From positions 89,250,721-89,314,720 of the forward strand of contig OX235263.1 of assembly GCA_944472135.2 (NCBI GenBank): a stretch of DNA of 64,000 nucleotides. The letters are read 5' to 3'. Under the pieces are notes generated by a model. The model was not told the DNA's origin. It ran no database searches and saw only the letters and a program-made list of their open reading frames with translations. Shown here in pieces: positions 34,393-45,935 of this stretch. A program made the position numbers and the translations under genes. This stretch comes from Trichobilharzia regenti (Eukaryota > Platyhelminthes > Trematoda > Strigeidida > Schistosomatidae). The number at the start of each line of letters is the position of its first letter. Position 1 is the stretch's first letter.

Positions 34393-35952
34393 CTTATCAC
34401 ATGAATTAAAAGTCAATCTGAACGAAGAATATTCATTTCAATAATTTCTCTACTTCAGGTTCTTACCCAATTATAAGATATAATATATTTGTTGTCGTAA
34501 CAATAATAGTGACCAGTTAGTGATACGACGGATACATTAAAAAAAAGAGTAGAATAACAGATTAGTTATGTATGGGATGTCAAAATAAATAGTAGTATTT
34601 GTGTGACAAATTTCGTGCTAGTTCGCTGAAATTGACTAGAAAATATTATAAAATGACAGACAATTGTGTAGAGAAAGAACTCCACGTCATCTGAAACATT
34701 CTAAACCAGAATTTCATCAAAACCAACATATATTACAATAATCGTTAACATGAACTGGCAACGATGGAGACAAAGCCTCTGTTTTTACATCTACAATTCA
34801 AGGGAGATACCCCTTAGGAGATTCGATCGTAAGGTTTAACCAGAGCGATAAAGAAAACTTTCTAATCTGCACACCTGTGTCTATCCTTCAGTAGCTGTCC
34901 AATGTTCACCTAGCAACTCAAAGATGTCTTAACTAACCTTAGATCTTCTTCATGGATATACCATTTCAACTGTTCCTGTAGTTCAAATTATATAGGGCGC
35001 ACAGTTAGACAGGTTCGTCTACAGGTTCGAGAAGATTTTTACTAGCTTGGTTCAGCAGGGAAGAGGGGAAATTAAGTGTATAAAAAGCTCGATCCTGTCA
35101 CACTTGGTCGGTACGTCAACGTCAAAACAGCTTTCAGGGTTATATACCGAATTCTCAAGTCGTTATCACGTACAGTTTGCTTACGTCTCCTACACATAGC
35201 TGAAGCTGTTGCAATAAGATCGACTAAACCGGAACTTTGTATCCAACAAGAACACGTCCAGACGCTGTTCCTGCCGTGGCCAAACTTGGATTGATGATTT
35301 TTCTTCTCACCAAGAGCGCTTCCCCTAAACCCTCTTGGTTTTCTTTCTTTGCTTATTATTACAATTATTATTATTACTATTATTGTTACTAATATTATTC
35401 TTCATAATTTATGCCCTTCATGCAAACACTCTCTAAATACTATCGAATTTTCCATTTATACTATCCGGACTTATTATTAGTGATATCATCTCTTCTATCA
35501 ATATATGCCTCCACCTGTTTCGTTTCACATATTCGCTATTTTGACGATGAACCCCTCATTACAATCTTACTATATCCTCTTCAATACATACCACTTTGTA
35601 CTAGCCACTCACCATACACCTTTTATAACCTTGAACTGACTTGTCACTTTTCATACCCGACATTCTGCGAATCTTTTATGACTAATCACCACCAATGCCT
35701 CCCATTTCACAATATTTTGCAATCGATTTCAGCCTAGCACGATGTTTGTCACCCAAATACGACTATTTATTTTGACACCCCATAAATACTAATCTGTTAT
35801 TCTACATTAAAAGTGTATCCACTGGATAACTGGCCATTATTGTAATGACAACAAGTATTATATTTTATAATTGCGTTACAACCTGAAGTAGAGAAATTAT
35901 TGAGAAGAATATTCTTCGTTCAGACTGGCCTTTATTTGATAAGCGAGAACAT
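34393..35952 (+). mobile_element. Penelope-like element flanked by inverted arms
   Basis: Arms 34393-34634 and 35722-35952 are inverted copies (shared 'aacctgaagtagagaaat' in the right arm and its complement in the left). The body (about 34640-35720) carries a worn GIY-YIG end near 34985-35294: YIGRTVRQVRLQVRED-like, then VNVKTAFRVIYRILKSLS and IRSTKPELCIQQEHVQTLFL. Its 3' untranslated part includes the frame 35411-35737, hydrophobic only because of AT content. Confidence 0.75.
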
Positions 35953-36124
35953 GAATTTATATAAAAGTAATAATTATTATTTTACTTTACGCACAATGCA
36001 CAAAGTCAGTCAAATGGTATACGAATTATTTAGGTTAAAAATATGAAGAACTTTTGAGTTGTTAGTGAATCGATATTAAGTGAAATTCACCGGTCATCGA
36101 ATTCTAGCCCAAGTGACTGAATCG

Positions 36125-36270
36125 TCAACTCTCTTAGATTTATAACCTAAAGTTCCGTTTGGTGACCCAGTAGTGGGAGGAGGGCGTGGGTGTTCATTGA
36201 CGAAGAGTCCCAAATTGGGAAGGAACACCTTCCCAGTGCTTCCGGCTTTTTATTAGTTGTCAAGTGATGT
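36125..36270 (+). repeat. Hammerhead SINE, degenerate
   Basis: 'gacccagtagtgggagg', 'gacgaagagtcccaaattgg' and 'cttcccagtgcttccggc' mark a worn tRNA and hammerhead region. Confidence 0.45.
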
Positions 36271-36539
36271 TAGTTCGTGACGAAATCTACATTAAATATT
36301 GAGCTGGTAATCACGAGAGTATAGCCTTCAGAAAGTGATAGAAGGGTAGAAGAAAAGCAGTCCACAACATTGGTTAATCAATATTTGAATAAGTTGTTAT
36401 ATAACACTAGTTTTGCCTATAAAATTCAAGGATACCTTTATTGTCTCGGTCTCTTTTGGCGTACTACTACGAGCTTTTTGTATTTTATCGCAGCGTTTGT
36501 GAATTTAGTTTTCAAAGGTGACTTTGCGGGGGTTTGATC

Positions 36540-37180
36540 AGTTTCAAGTTTCACCATGGATTGATATAACTAAGAGAACCAGTGAGGATCAGATAGTAAT
36601 GCAAAGTTGATTTCTGACCTTAGTTTGGAACTCTTCAGCGATACTCACCGACTGGGGTTCAAACCTAAGACCTGCCAGTTACACGACCAGGTCGTAAACT
36701 ATTCGGCTACTGGAACTGGTTTCAAGGGTTCTTTAACTGATATTTATTATTATTTCCTTTAATTCCTACAGGAACATAGGGCTTCAGCCGCCCAAGTCTC
36801 CACTGCGTTAGGTTCTCTACTAAAGTTTTCGCCTTGCTCCAAATCTGCCCGCATACTTTTATCTCCTCTTCACATGACCTCCTGCAAGTCACCCTCGCAC
36901 TGACGACCAACTCGCCACTTCCCTTTCGGGTTTCACTCGAGCGATGGATTGTCTAGTAATGTCACCTGATGCTTTCCTCAGCGTATGGCCAATCCATCTC
37001 CATTTCTTCCAGCTTGTTTGTTTCACAATCGGTTCCTGCTGGGTTGGTTCGCTCATTGCCAGGGATCCCTGTTGCTAATCTTTTCTGGTCATCTGATATT
37101 TATCGGTAGTCGACATTAAAACAAATGGAATCCCTACAAACTAACTTTAGAAAAATAATCTGATGCTCACTAGTGACTAG
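36540..37180 (-). repeat. Hammerhead SINE split by an RTE insertion
   Basis: SINE sequence runs 36540-36747 and resumes at 37093 with 'ctgatatttatcggtagtcg' and the usual 'ggaatccctacaaac' tail. CTGATATTTAT is duplicated at 36737-36747 and 37093-37103. The tRNA-like B box is at about 36654-36664 ('ggggttcaaacc'). Confidence 0.7.
36748..37092 (-). mobile_element. RTE LINE, very short 3' copy with 11-bp target duplication
   Basis: 345 bp holding only the C-terminal coding end and 3' end ('cctttaattcctacagg', 'cacatgacctcctgcaagtc') with a short ATT tail. Flanked by CTGATATTTAT. Confidence 0.82.
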
Positions 37181-37349
37181 CTGCAGATCGAAGCTGTCTG
37201 GTGTTCCACTGAGAAGTCTAGACCAGTGGGGTTTGTCTGGTCACCGTCGATGACATCGGATGGTGCTAGTCAAGCTAAGATCATGAATAAGTAGAAGTAA
37301 GAATTCATGGACTATCCATGGAGTCAGATCCCACCGTTTTATATATTTT

Positions 37350-37530
37350 TTTGATTACAGCTTGACTCCACACCGTATTTTGGGTATAGGTATGGAATTT
37401 TTAGCATGGATATCAGCAGGCCAAATTTTGATGGCCGACCATAGATATCAGGTGTACGTTGGCAGGGGATTGAACCTCGGACCATGTGCATGGTTGGCGA
37501 GAGTCCTAACCACTGTGCCACCGACGCACA
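37350..37530 (-). repeat. tRNA-derived SINE (family B)
   Basis: Minus strand A box 'tggcacagtggttagg', 'ccatgcacatgg', B box 'aggttcaatcccc', body 'ctaaaaattccatacc'. Confidence 0.72.
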
Positions 37531-37680
37531 TTGAATGGTCCATGAGTTTGACTTGTAACCGGAAGTTCCTGGGTTTGAATCGTGGTGGGTGAGTATTCCT
37601 TATAAGTCCCAAACTAGGAAGAGGCAGTTCAGTACTTCTTGGTTTTTTAACTGATATTCATCTGTGATCAGATGAGAAAT
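37531..37680 (+). repeat. Hammerhead SINE, partial
   Basis: tRNA-like 'acttgtaaccggaagttcc', B box 'gggtttgaatcg', then 'cccaaactaggaagagg' and 'cagttcagtacttc'. Confidence 0.5.
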
Positions 37681-37819
37681 TTAGTTTTTCTGTCAGCCTT
37701 GTCGATGGGAGGTTAAACAGTAAAATATCCCCGTCAGTTAACTGTCTTTTATTCTTGTTTTTCGTATGGCGGTTATATTGTCTTTATGCTAGGTGGATTT
37801 GTGATCATTTTCTAGTTTG

Positions 37820-38110
37820 ATCACGGATTGATACCATTTAGAGAACTACTGAAAACCAGAGAGTACTGGACAGCTATTTGATCCTAGTTTGGGAATCATC
37901 GGCAGTAGGTATCCACTGGGGTTTAAATTCAGGACCTTCCAGTTGCAAGCCAAGCTCGTGGACTATTCAGCCATAGGGACCTGACTCAAAGGCCAGTCGA
38001 CGAATCATAAATTCTACTTAATCGTGATTTTAGCGCGACTAGCTCCAGCCAATGTCCTTACTGGTGACTGGATGAACCCCGCTGATCACGATTTCCCACT
38101 AGAACTTTAG
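37820..38110 (-). repeat. Hammerhead SINE
   Basis: Minus strand: tRNA-like head with 'ttgcaactggaaggtcctg', then 'ctgccgatgattcccaaac' (core CCGATGA), 'aaatagctgtccagtact' and the tail. Confidence 0.6.
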
Positions 38111-38309
38111 TAAGCTTCATTCTGTTGTTAATAAATAATGAACATCGGAATAATTTTCAAGAATTAATTTGTGGGGATTTCCAATCTGTTTTTCACTTAC
38201 TGGAAAATACAAAATCTTTCTTTGTAGCGAAGCAGATTCATTAGGGCATAGCTTGCTACCGATCGTGTTAATATTAAGCCATAACACAGTCTCCAGTGAA
38301 AATGACGTC

Positions 38310-38495
38310 GATACTCCGTTGATGGTGGTTAGGACTCGTGCCGACCATGCACATGGTCCGATGTTCGAGCCCCCGCCGACGCACACCTGATATCTATGGT
38401 CGGCCTCCAAAATTTGGGCTACCGATATCCATACTGAAAATTCCATACCTGTACCAAAAATACAGTATGGAATCAAGCTGTAATCAAAAATAAAA
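38310..38495 (+). repeat. tRNA-derived SINE (family B)
   Basis: 'gaccatgcacatggtccg', B box-like 'tgttcgagcccc', body 'ctgaaaattccatacctg', A-rich tail. Confidence 0.7.
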
Positions 38496-38789
38496 AAAAA
38501 ATAAAAAATAAATGTGTATGTGGTAACAGTCAAGATTAATTACTGCATATATGCATACACTCAAATTCAGTTAACTAGAAATAAATACTTCTACATGTTG
38601 GCTTGATCTCTGAGATTCACATCTTAACGAGAACATAATCACTTACTACGAATGCAAAGTACATTCACCTGAAGAATGAACCCCGTTACAAGAAAAAATG
38701 CATATCCTGGACTCCTGATAGTTAGCGACTATTGATTAAGTAGAATTATGTAAATTTCAAGGCGCTGGTCAAAGCATCTTTCTCCGGTA

Positions 38790-39065
38790 ACGGAAATGTC
38801 AACCAACAGAAATCGAACATTATATAGTTGGAAGCAGCGTTGTCTTACCTATGTTTCGTGCCAGTTGGCACTCACTAGTCAGCAAGGCGTATCTACAACC
38901 CTGAAGAAAGGGACTCATGTCCTTGTTCTGAGATTCGAACCCGCGTCATCCACTGCCATCTACAGTCATCAAATCAATGTACACCATGATGGCGAACCAC
39001 CTTGTGGCATAGTGGCCACATTGCAAACCTGACTGACTGACTGACTGATAGAATTCAGTCTGCAC
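38790..39065 (-). repeat. tRNA-derived SINE-like repeat (family D)
   Basis: Shares 'gtcagcaaggcgtatct', 'gagattcgaacccgcgtc' and 'ttgcaaacctgactgac' with 20741-21080 and 45540-45935. A short (GACT)n run marks the tail. Confidence 0.6.
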
Positions 39066-39666
39066 TAAAGAGTCAAAGGACTAATACACACTTCACCCTA
39101 ATTACTAGTGTCCAATCAAAAGCAATTGAATATTTCAATCCAGAATCCATTAACCAACACAGAATTCACTATAACTTCAAAAACAAAACACAAAACAAAA
39201 CAAAAATATTTATAAAATGTTTACTGATTGACAGTGTTTTTCATCTGATTTCAATTAGGTTAAAAGATGAACAAATAAACCTATTCATGTAAAACAAAGT
39301 GAATTTGTTCTTTTCAATAAAAATAATAATAATTCTTTCAGTTCAATGTTTCAATACTTATTATAAGTAAACAAATCGCATGAAGTGTACTTATTCTTTT
39401 GTTCAATATTCAACACTACTACTCCTTGTTCAATAACGACAATAACACCAGTCATTCAAACATGATCTAGGCAAAATATATATACAGAAAAAAGATCAGC
39501 TGACGACTACATTCAATTATCTCCTTCTTGTACAGTTTTCCCTTATTGTTTTTGTTTTCATCTAATAATAAATTTTGATTTCATTCAGCCAGTGAGTGAG
39601 TGAGTGACTGAGTGAATTGAGTGTTGTTCATTTCTTCTATTCTGATGCCTTTCTTTCTCTCAATAG
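39066..39666. other. Sequence upstream of the first recognised PAK exon
   Basis: AT-rich, with a (GAGT)n-like run at about 39590-39615 and a pyrimidine tract ending 'tttctttctctcaatag' that forms the 3' splice site at 39665-39666. No coding upstream was recognised. Confidence 0.5.
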
Positions 39667-40089
39667 TGTTCATCTCAAGAACGAGCTGTTTCAAGGACAC
39701 CAGCAAAGACAATCAATACACATTCAAATAATAATAATAATATTCATAATTACGATAATAATAATAATCATAACAGCCTTAACAACCGGAAACAGAAAAA
39801 TGATTATGATAATCAAATTGATGGTAGAAGTCGATGGATATTTAATTCAGAAAGGCAAAAATCCCCCCGACATGAAAATAGAACAAATAGAATAATGAAT
39901 ATTGATGGTATTTATGATACATTAATGCATAGACAAGATATGTCTATGCATAAACCACGATCTAAATCAAAACGTTTCAATCGAGAGGAAAGAATACAGT
40001 TGGAAATGAATGATACACTGTTGTCACGATCTGCTTCTGCACATCCTATTTTAGTGAATCCACCACAATTACCACCAAAGGTATATAAG
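39667..40089 (+). CDS. PAK4: Group II p21-activated kinase, linker exon 1 of 4 seen
   Basis: The exon is open for 141 codons in one frame between AG (39665-39666) and GT (40090-40091, aag|gtgagt), phase 0 at both ends. It starts CSSQERAVSRTPAKT and has an Asn-rich tract (five Asn, later four) coded by AAT repeats. Further on come KPRSKSKRFNREERIQLEM and LLSRSASAHP, then a proline patch NPPQLPPK. A Ser-rich plus Pro-rich patch is reminiscent of the region after the CRIB in vertebrate PAK4/5/6. No domain with a fold is seen. The frame joins in phase to the next three exons, the last of which is clearly PAK kinase. Earlier exons, including the CRIB motif expected for a Cdc42 effector, were not found in the window. 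Confidence 0.75.
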
Positions 40090-40178
40090 GTGAGTTAATT
40101 ATTTCTTCGATGTCCTGATATACTATGATATTATTATTGTTAGTTTTTTGAGATCTGAGTGGAAAATTAGTCTTCAGG

Positions 40179-40182
<4 letters not shown>

Positions 40183-40214
<32 letters not shown>

Positions 40215-40960
40215 AGAGCTTCAATAACACATCTCCACTTTGTTCTGTTCTCTGCGGTCCCTTTTTAACTGACTTTAAGATCACTCATATTAATCTCGTC
40301 ACTCTTCAGTCGTCGTTTCCGATTCGGCTTCCATTCAAGTGATGACCTGCTGCACGACGTCATTCTATAGTCTCCCCAGTGTGTGTCTAATTCATTTCCA
40401 TTTCCTTCTACATATTTTTTGAGCAGTAGGGTTCTTCATTGATTCTTTCCCGAAGTTTCTTGTTGCTCATTCTCTCCGATAGGCCATCTGATCTTTACTA
40501 TGGAGCCAGAGAAGTGGGCAGCTATTGATAATAGCCTGGAGCTAGCTGTTGGAAATTCTTATCGTGAAGGACGCTCCAAGCGACTGATTGACTGACTTAC
40601 TTAATTAACATTGGTGTTGAAAATTCGAATTTTGTGGTTTGTGTTGAGGCGGAGTGAAAGCTTCCTGGACTGATTTCTGAGTGATGAAGGCCTGTGTTGC
40701 CTATTTAATTCTGCCTAGTGTTGGCATTGTCATTCGTGGAGTCAGCAGTATTTGAAATGACGGTGCCTAGGTAAGTGAAGGAATTTTCCTCGCTGATCGT
40801 GATTGGTGCTTGTTGTTTTTGGTCGGCTGGTTATTTTTTCATCATCTCTGCCTTTTCAATGTTACCTTGAAGTCCTGTCTCTTTTGCTTCTTCTGCCAGT
40901 TTGTTGGTTTTCGCTTGTAAGTCTTCTAGTTTGTTTGACATCACTACAATAATTTTGGCC
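40183..40960 (-). mobile_element. RTE LINE fragment (subfamily III) in PAK intron
   Basis: Minus strand 3' end next to (ATT)n at 40183-40213. The 'atgacctgctgcacgacgtc' and 'aagtcttctagtttgtttga' blocks match the 1441-2400 copy. Frame destroyed. Confidence 0.65.
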
Positions 40961-41394
40961 TGGTGTTTAAGAATATTTTGCAGTGTTTCGTGGTTGGAAG
41001 CAATTAGAAGGAACCTCTAGACCGTTATTTTGCGCTTATTGATTATTCGTAAGTAAAGAATATCTGCAAAGTCGAAGGAACCCTATTCTCTGCGGATATT
41101 TGATCGTGTGTTACTTAGGGAACACCAGTTCTTTTGAGGTTGTAGATTTGTTTTGCTGATAAGTGTTAACAAACACGAAACCTAGTTCCTGGATCTTTTC
41201 GCACATGTTGAGTCTCGCTGTAAACTTGAATGATTGAATTTAATCAGACCGGGAACCAAGTGTATGCTGGTATTTATCCCTTAATGAGCAAACCAATGTA
41301 TATTTGCTGTATTTTGGCAATTAAGTTTTGAAAAAAAAAGTTTTGGTTCAACTACAAATTACAACACTCTGGAGAACCTCAAGTTTTTTTTATC

Positions 41395-42535
41395 AACCTC
41401 ATCCAACAGCTTGCTATATGATAATGTTAAGTGTTGGGTGATCGATCCATAACGGAAAACTCAGAGAGGTGTTCGAAGTGCATACATGAGTAAGACAAGG
41501 CTGGCTGCCTATTATCACCCACGATGATATTCATGATAATGGTGGACTGGATTATGCCGAAGACTGTCCTTGGAAGCAAGGAGACAGGAATACTCTGGAC
41601 GACCGATAAAAGGACTCTAGAAGATCTGGATTTCACAGATGATATATGTCTAATATCATACAAATTCAAAGATTTGCAGGTAGGCAAAAACCAACAAACT
41701 GGTAGAAGACGCTAGCAGGCAGAGAAGACAGGACTTCAGGTGAACATAGAGAAGATTGAGGGGGTGAAGATAACCAACCAACGAACAGCAGCAACAACAA
41801 CAACAACAACAATAACCAGCACTAATCACCATCAACGGGAGAGATTTAACAGAGGTGACCTCGTTCACTTTTCTAGGCAGCCAGCATCGTTTCAACTATA
41901 GACCATCAGAGCGGACGAAGATGTCAAAGCCAGCCATAATTGGAAAGGCGAGATACACCTTCATCAACCTGGAACCAATTTTTAAATCTTTTGCACTCAG
42001 CCAGCATATAGGAAACAAGACTGGGATTTTCAACACCAGTATAAAGTCACTCACTGCTTCTATATCGGTCAGAAGCTTGACTGACGCGTTACGAAAAGGA
42101 TTTCCGCCAGGTTACAGACGTTTATCACCAGCTAGCTTCACTGGCTCCATACTGAAGATGAAGTGGCTGGCTGGCCATAAAGAATTACTAACAACAGACT
42201 CTCTCTGGGAATAAACCAATCAAGAGCCGATTACCCAACAAATATGTAGGAGAAAATGGAGATGGGTAAGGCACACAGACAAACTGAGGTGGCCGTCGAA
42301 TGATATTGCGCTCAATGTTGGCCATCGTTCGGGTGGAATTCGAATGGGAAGAGACGAGTGGGTCCTCGGTGCGAGAGTGACATCGATGAGATTGTGTGAG
42401 GAAGAGAGGACAGAGTTTCGGCAATCGTGAAGCCAGTCAACTGAAGAGGATGGTAGAAAAGAGAACAAAGTAGAGATGTGTTGTTGAAGCTCACCTATGT
42501 TCCACTCGGAACCCAAGAGAACAATAATAAAATAC
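41395..42535 (+). mobile_element. RTE LINE fragment (subfamily III) in PAK intron
   Basis: RT tail coding in pieces: LEDLDFTDDICLISYKFKDL near 41610-41680, then TSFTFLGSQHRFNYRPSERT near 41855-41915 and GKARYTFINLEPIF after it. Ends with 'tatgttccactcggaaccc' near 42490-42510. Head-to-head with the fragment at 40183-40960. Frameshifted. Confidence 0.7.
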
Positions 42536-42769
42536 GAATTACAGCCTATACTGAACAAATCAGACTAGGCATTTCTGTACAAATTACAGTAGTATTAGGG
42601 AATACTGTACTGTATGTGTGTGTCCATTAGTCAATGGTAGGATAATTATAGTTCCCTGCTGTCTGCATTAGAACATTCACTTTCATGTAGTTGTGTAGTA
42701 GCGTGATTTATTAGGTCAGTGTACATTTTCACAGTGTGCATGGGTTTCGAAGTATACTAATGTTTAATT

Positions 42770-43545
42770 TTCTATAGTTTGGTCTGTAAGGGTTAGTTAT
42801 GTTTTACAGGTTGATCACGGATTGATATCAGTTAGAGAACCATTGAAAACCAGCCACAGGGAGTAGTGGACAGCTGCTGTTTCATCTTAGTTTGGGAATC
42901 ATCGGCAGTACGCACCCACTGGGATTCGAACCCGGGACCTTCCGGTTACAAGGCAAGCTCGTATACCATTCAGCCACTGGGACCCGATTCAATGGCTTGT
43001 GAATTCTAACTTCTACTAATTCGTGATTTAGCGCGACTTCAACCACTGTAGTTGGTGGGACATCCATCCTTGGTTTGCAATGGTTCTCTAACTGATATCA
43101 ATCCGTGGTCGACTCGTAAAAACATAACCAACCCTTACAAAACAAACCATAGAAAATTAATCTGATGCTCGCTAGTGACTTCCTACGGGATGGAGTTTTC
43201 TGAAGTTCTAGTGAGAAATCGTGACCAGTGAGGTCCAATTAGATGTCATGTGTGTGGTTGGATGTCCCAACAACGACAATGGTTGGGGTCGCGCTAAATC
43301 ACGAATTGGTAGAAGTTAGAATTCATGAGCTGGCCACTGAATCGGGTACCAGTGGCTGAATGGTATACGAGCCAGCTTGCCTTGTAACCGGAAGGTCCTG
43401 GGTTCAAACCCTGGAGGTGGGTGTGTACTGCCGATGATTCCCGAACTAGAATGAAACAGCATCTGTCCAGTACTCCCTGTGGCTGGTTTTCAATAGTCCT
43501 CTAACTGATATCAGTCCGTGATCAACTCGTAAAAATACTGATGTT
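42770..43545. repeat. Two hammerhead SINEs as an imperfect inverted repeat
   Basis: The left copy is minus-oriented (B box at about 42922-42934, 'gggattcgaaccc' on +). The right is plus-oriented (A box 'tggctgaatggtatacg' near 43352, B box near 43402, 'gtactgccgatgattccc'). The sequence 'ccaacccttacaaaacaaac' in the middle is the tail in reverse, so the pair forms a long foldback. Both hammerheads have core CCGATGA. Confidence 0.7.
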
Positions 43546-43653
43546 TAGTTTTCCGAATACGTGGGATTTTCTCCAAGTGTGAGAGACACCTGGACGCCTT
43601 TCATTCATTCGTTCATTTAATAATTTGTATATATCTGTTTATATATACTGTAG

Positions 43654-44328
43654 GGTTTGCGAGAAAGGCGCAAGAGGAATGAAACACCTGAACGTTATCA
43701 CACAATCGGTCATTCATCCCATTTCCTACCTGTCAATACTATCCCTGCTAATTCACTAGCATATACTGGAGATCATCGTATAATTGAATATCCATTGCCT
43801 TCTCATATGACGTTGAATAGAAATGTCAAATCTTCAAATATGCCTAATTCACATTCCCTTGGACAGGAGATAAGTTTACTTAGAAATAATGAAGTGAACG
43901 AAGATTATCCTTCCAACCACACTAACAACCACAACAATATTGAACACAATGGCATATATCATTCAAGTCATCGTAAACACGGACGTGGTCGAAGGCATAA
44001 ACAATTGGATAGTAGAAGTATGCAAGACAGTGATCAGGATAAGCTTAGTTTAGATGTCAAGTCAATGAAAAGTTCCCTATCCGATTGGTTGAGTGAGAGT
44101 AAAACTCGCAGTGAAACTGTATCATCGCATATTTCATCTGGTTTAGGCAGTTATAATGGAATCTCGACAAAACTTAGTGGGACAACAAGTAAGCTGAATT
44201 CAATTTATGAAAATTCTGGACTACAAAATGTGAAAAAAATTAATTCAGCTGATCATATTGATGCTACGGATAAACAATTTCCAGTTTATGCATCAAGTAG
44301 AAATATTAGTTCGTTGAAAAAGTCAAAA
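43654..44328 (+). CDS. PAK4: Group II p21-activated kinase, linker exon 2 of 4 seen
   Basis: 225 codons in phase 0 from AG (43652-43653) to GT (44329-44330, aaaa|gtgagt). It begins GLRERRKRNETPERY and continues through a His/Asn-rich stretch (SNHTNNHNNIEHNG) and a basic run HRKHGRGRRHK. A Ser-rich part follows (SMKSSLSDWLSESKTRSETV, SSGLGSYNGIS), and the exon ends SLKKSK. No known domain. It is a low-complexity, probably disordered linker between the CRIB and the kinase. Many Ser next to basic residues could be phosphorylated; that is inference. Codon use is AT-rich, as in the other three exons and unlike the broken repeat ORFs. Confidence 0.78.
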
Positions 44329-44460
44329 GTGAGTCGTCTGCCTTATTTTTTGTGTCACATTTATGTGTGTATATAAACCCGCACCCCGTACCCTACCCCG
44401 ACACACACAATACGTTAGCTATTTACCAAACGCAAGTACTAGATATCCGAAATTGGCTAG

Positions 44461-45239
44461 GGTTAAAGTTTAAGCACCACTGACTACCAATGGAGTGCAA
44501 CCGCACCAGTGACCTTGAAACGCTCACTGAGCAAATTAGTGAAACCTGGCAGATAATTTTGTCAACATGAACAAAATACGCTTATCAAAGTGTTAGGTTA
44601 TTAAATGGGATATCTGGCAACTTTCAGCTGAGGTTTAGGAAAGATTAAGTTACGCTTTAAGCCAAGGACAAGTTAGGGTTAGATTAGGGTAATAAAGGTG
44701 ACATTAGGGTTGGTTTCAGTTAGACCACAGTTAGTTTAGGGATACTTCCACGTTAGAATTAGGTTCAGGAAAGGTTAGAGTTATTGTCAAGGTTAGAAGA
44801 CCTAAATAATTACATGCATAGAATGGGGTTAAATTACTCCGTTGATAGAAGAATAGAACTTGTGCACTGTGGTAGAGTAAAATTCCATTTATTTCAATAA
44901 AGTCTCACAGTGTTTGTTATACAGTAATTCTTAGTGATGACCACGTTTCGAGCACAGTTTATTGCCCAATAAATATTGCTGCATAACACCATGAGACTTT
45001 ATCAAAATAAATTTTACCCACAATGGAATTATACTCTGTTGATACTCCAACCTAAATCTGGGAGCTATTTTTCTATCACATGTGAGATGAAGGTATCCTG
45101 TGTAACACTTTTATAAAGTTTTCATCCTTTTTCTTCATAAATAATTGAATTCCATACACAAAAATGCCTCCTTCACGTGATTAGTGCGTTTGAGGTCACT
45201 CCCTGATTGGTCCGTTGGTGGTGCTTAAAGTCTAACTTT
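44461..45239. mobile_element. Non-autonomous DNA-transposon-like repeat, copy B
   Basis: Inverted counterpart of 2810-3570. Ends 'ggttaaagtttaagcacc' and 'ggtgcttaaagtctaac' match the same terminal repeat with changes. The internal hairpin arms at about 44880-44955 and 44970-45045 are retained. It lies in the PAK intron 115 bp after the exon ending at 44328. Confidence 0.6.
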
Positions 45240-45244
45240 GCCCT

Positions 45245-45480
45245 AAAAATCTCTACTTGCTGCTTCGCGTTCCAAGTCGAATAGGTTTGAACTTTGGAGT
45301 ATATATCTTTTACGGATTAGTGTTGATAGCCTCAGGCCCAGCGTTCCCTATTTTCCGGGCTTATCACTGGCTAATCCGTTTAGGAGTGCGTCGACGGGGG
45401 ATCGAACCCCGGACTACCTTCGTGGTTGCCAAGTATTTTGCCGTTGAATCACTAAGGCACGTTAGTGTACTGTAATGAAT
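45245..45480 (-). repeat. tRNA-derived SINE, family C-like
   Basis: Minus strand: 'gccttagtgattcaacgg' (A-box-like), B box 'ggggttcgatcccc', then a body with 'ttagccagtgataagccc'. Confidence 0.55.
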
Positions 45481-45539
45481 AACTGATCGATTAAACATGA
45501 CCGGTCTAACGAGAAATGTTGCCCCTAGGATCACACGCT

Positions 45540-45935
45540 CAACGCTACATGTTATTAGATGGTTAGAGGCGATCGGCTACAGGAAGCCTCAATCGATCTA
45601 GGTTTCGTGCTAGTTGGTACTCACCAGTCAGCAAAGCAGTGTATCTGCAACCTTGAAGGAATTCATGAGGATTCTGAGATTCGAAACCGTGTCACGCAGT
45701 GCCACCTGCAGTCAGAGACGCTACCACTGAGGTATTCAGAATCGTGATTAACCTCCTGTAGGAGGAGTGTATCGGATATTTTAGGTTGGACACAAGTTAG
45801 TAACTAGTGTATTGTGTCTAGTCCTTTGTTTCAGGCTGAGTGAATTTTATCAGTCAGGTTTGCAATTTGGCCACCATGCCGCTAGATGGCTAGCCATCAC
45901 GGTGCACTTTGAATTGTTGGTATGAGATAGTTGGC
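45540..45935 (-). repeat. tRNA-derived SINE-like repeat (family D)
   Basis: Longest copy of the family. B box 'ggtttcgaatctc' (minus) near 45677, body 'gcagatacactgctttgct', and the 'aactagtgtattgtgtctag' tail on the + strand near 45803. Confidence 0.65.

Noticed and set aside
35411..35737. 108-codon hydrophobic frame, membrane-protein-like
   Set aside because: It lies in the AT-rich 3' untranslated part of a PLE between inverted arms. Hydrophobicity follows from T-rich codons, and no relative of the frame is conserved in the other PLE copies.
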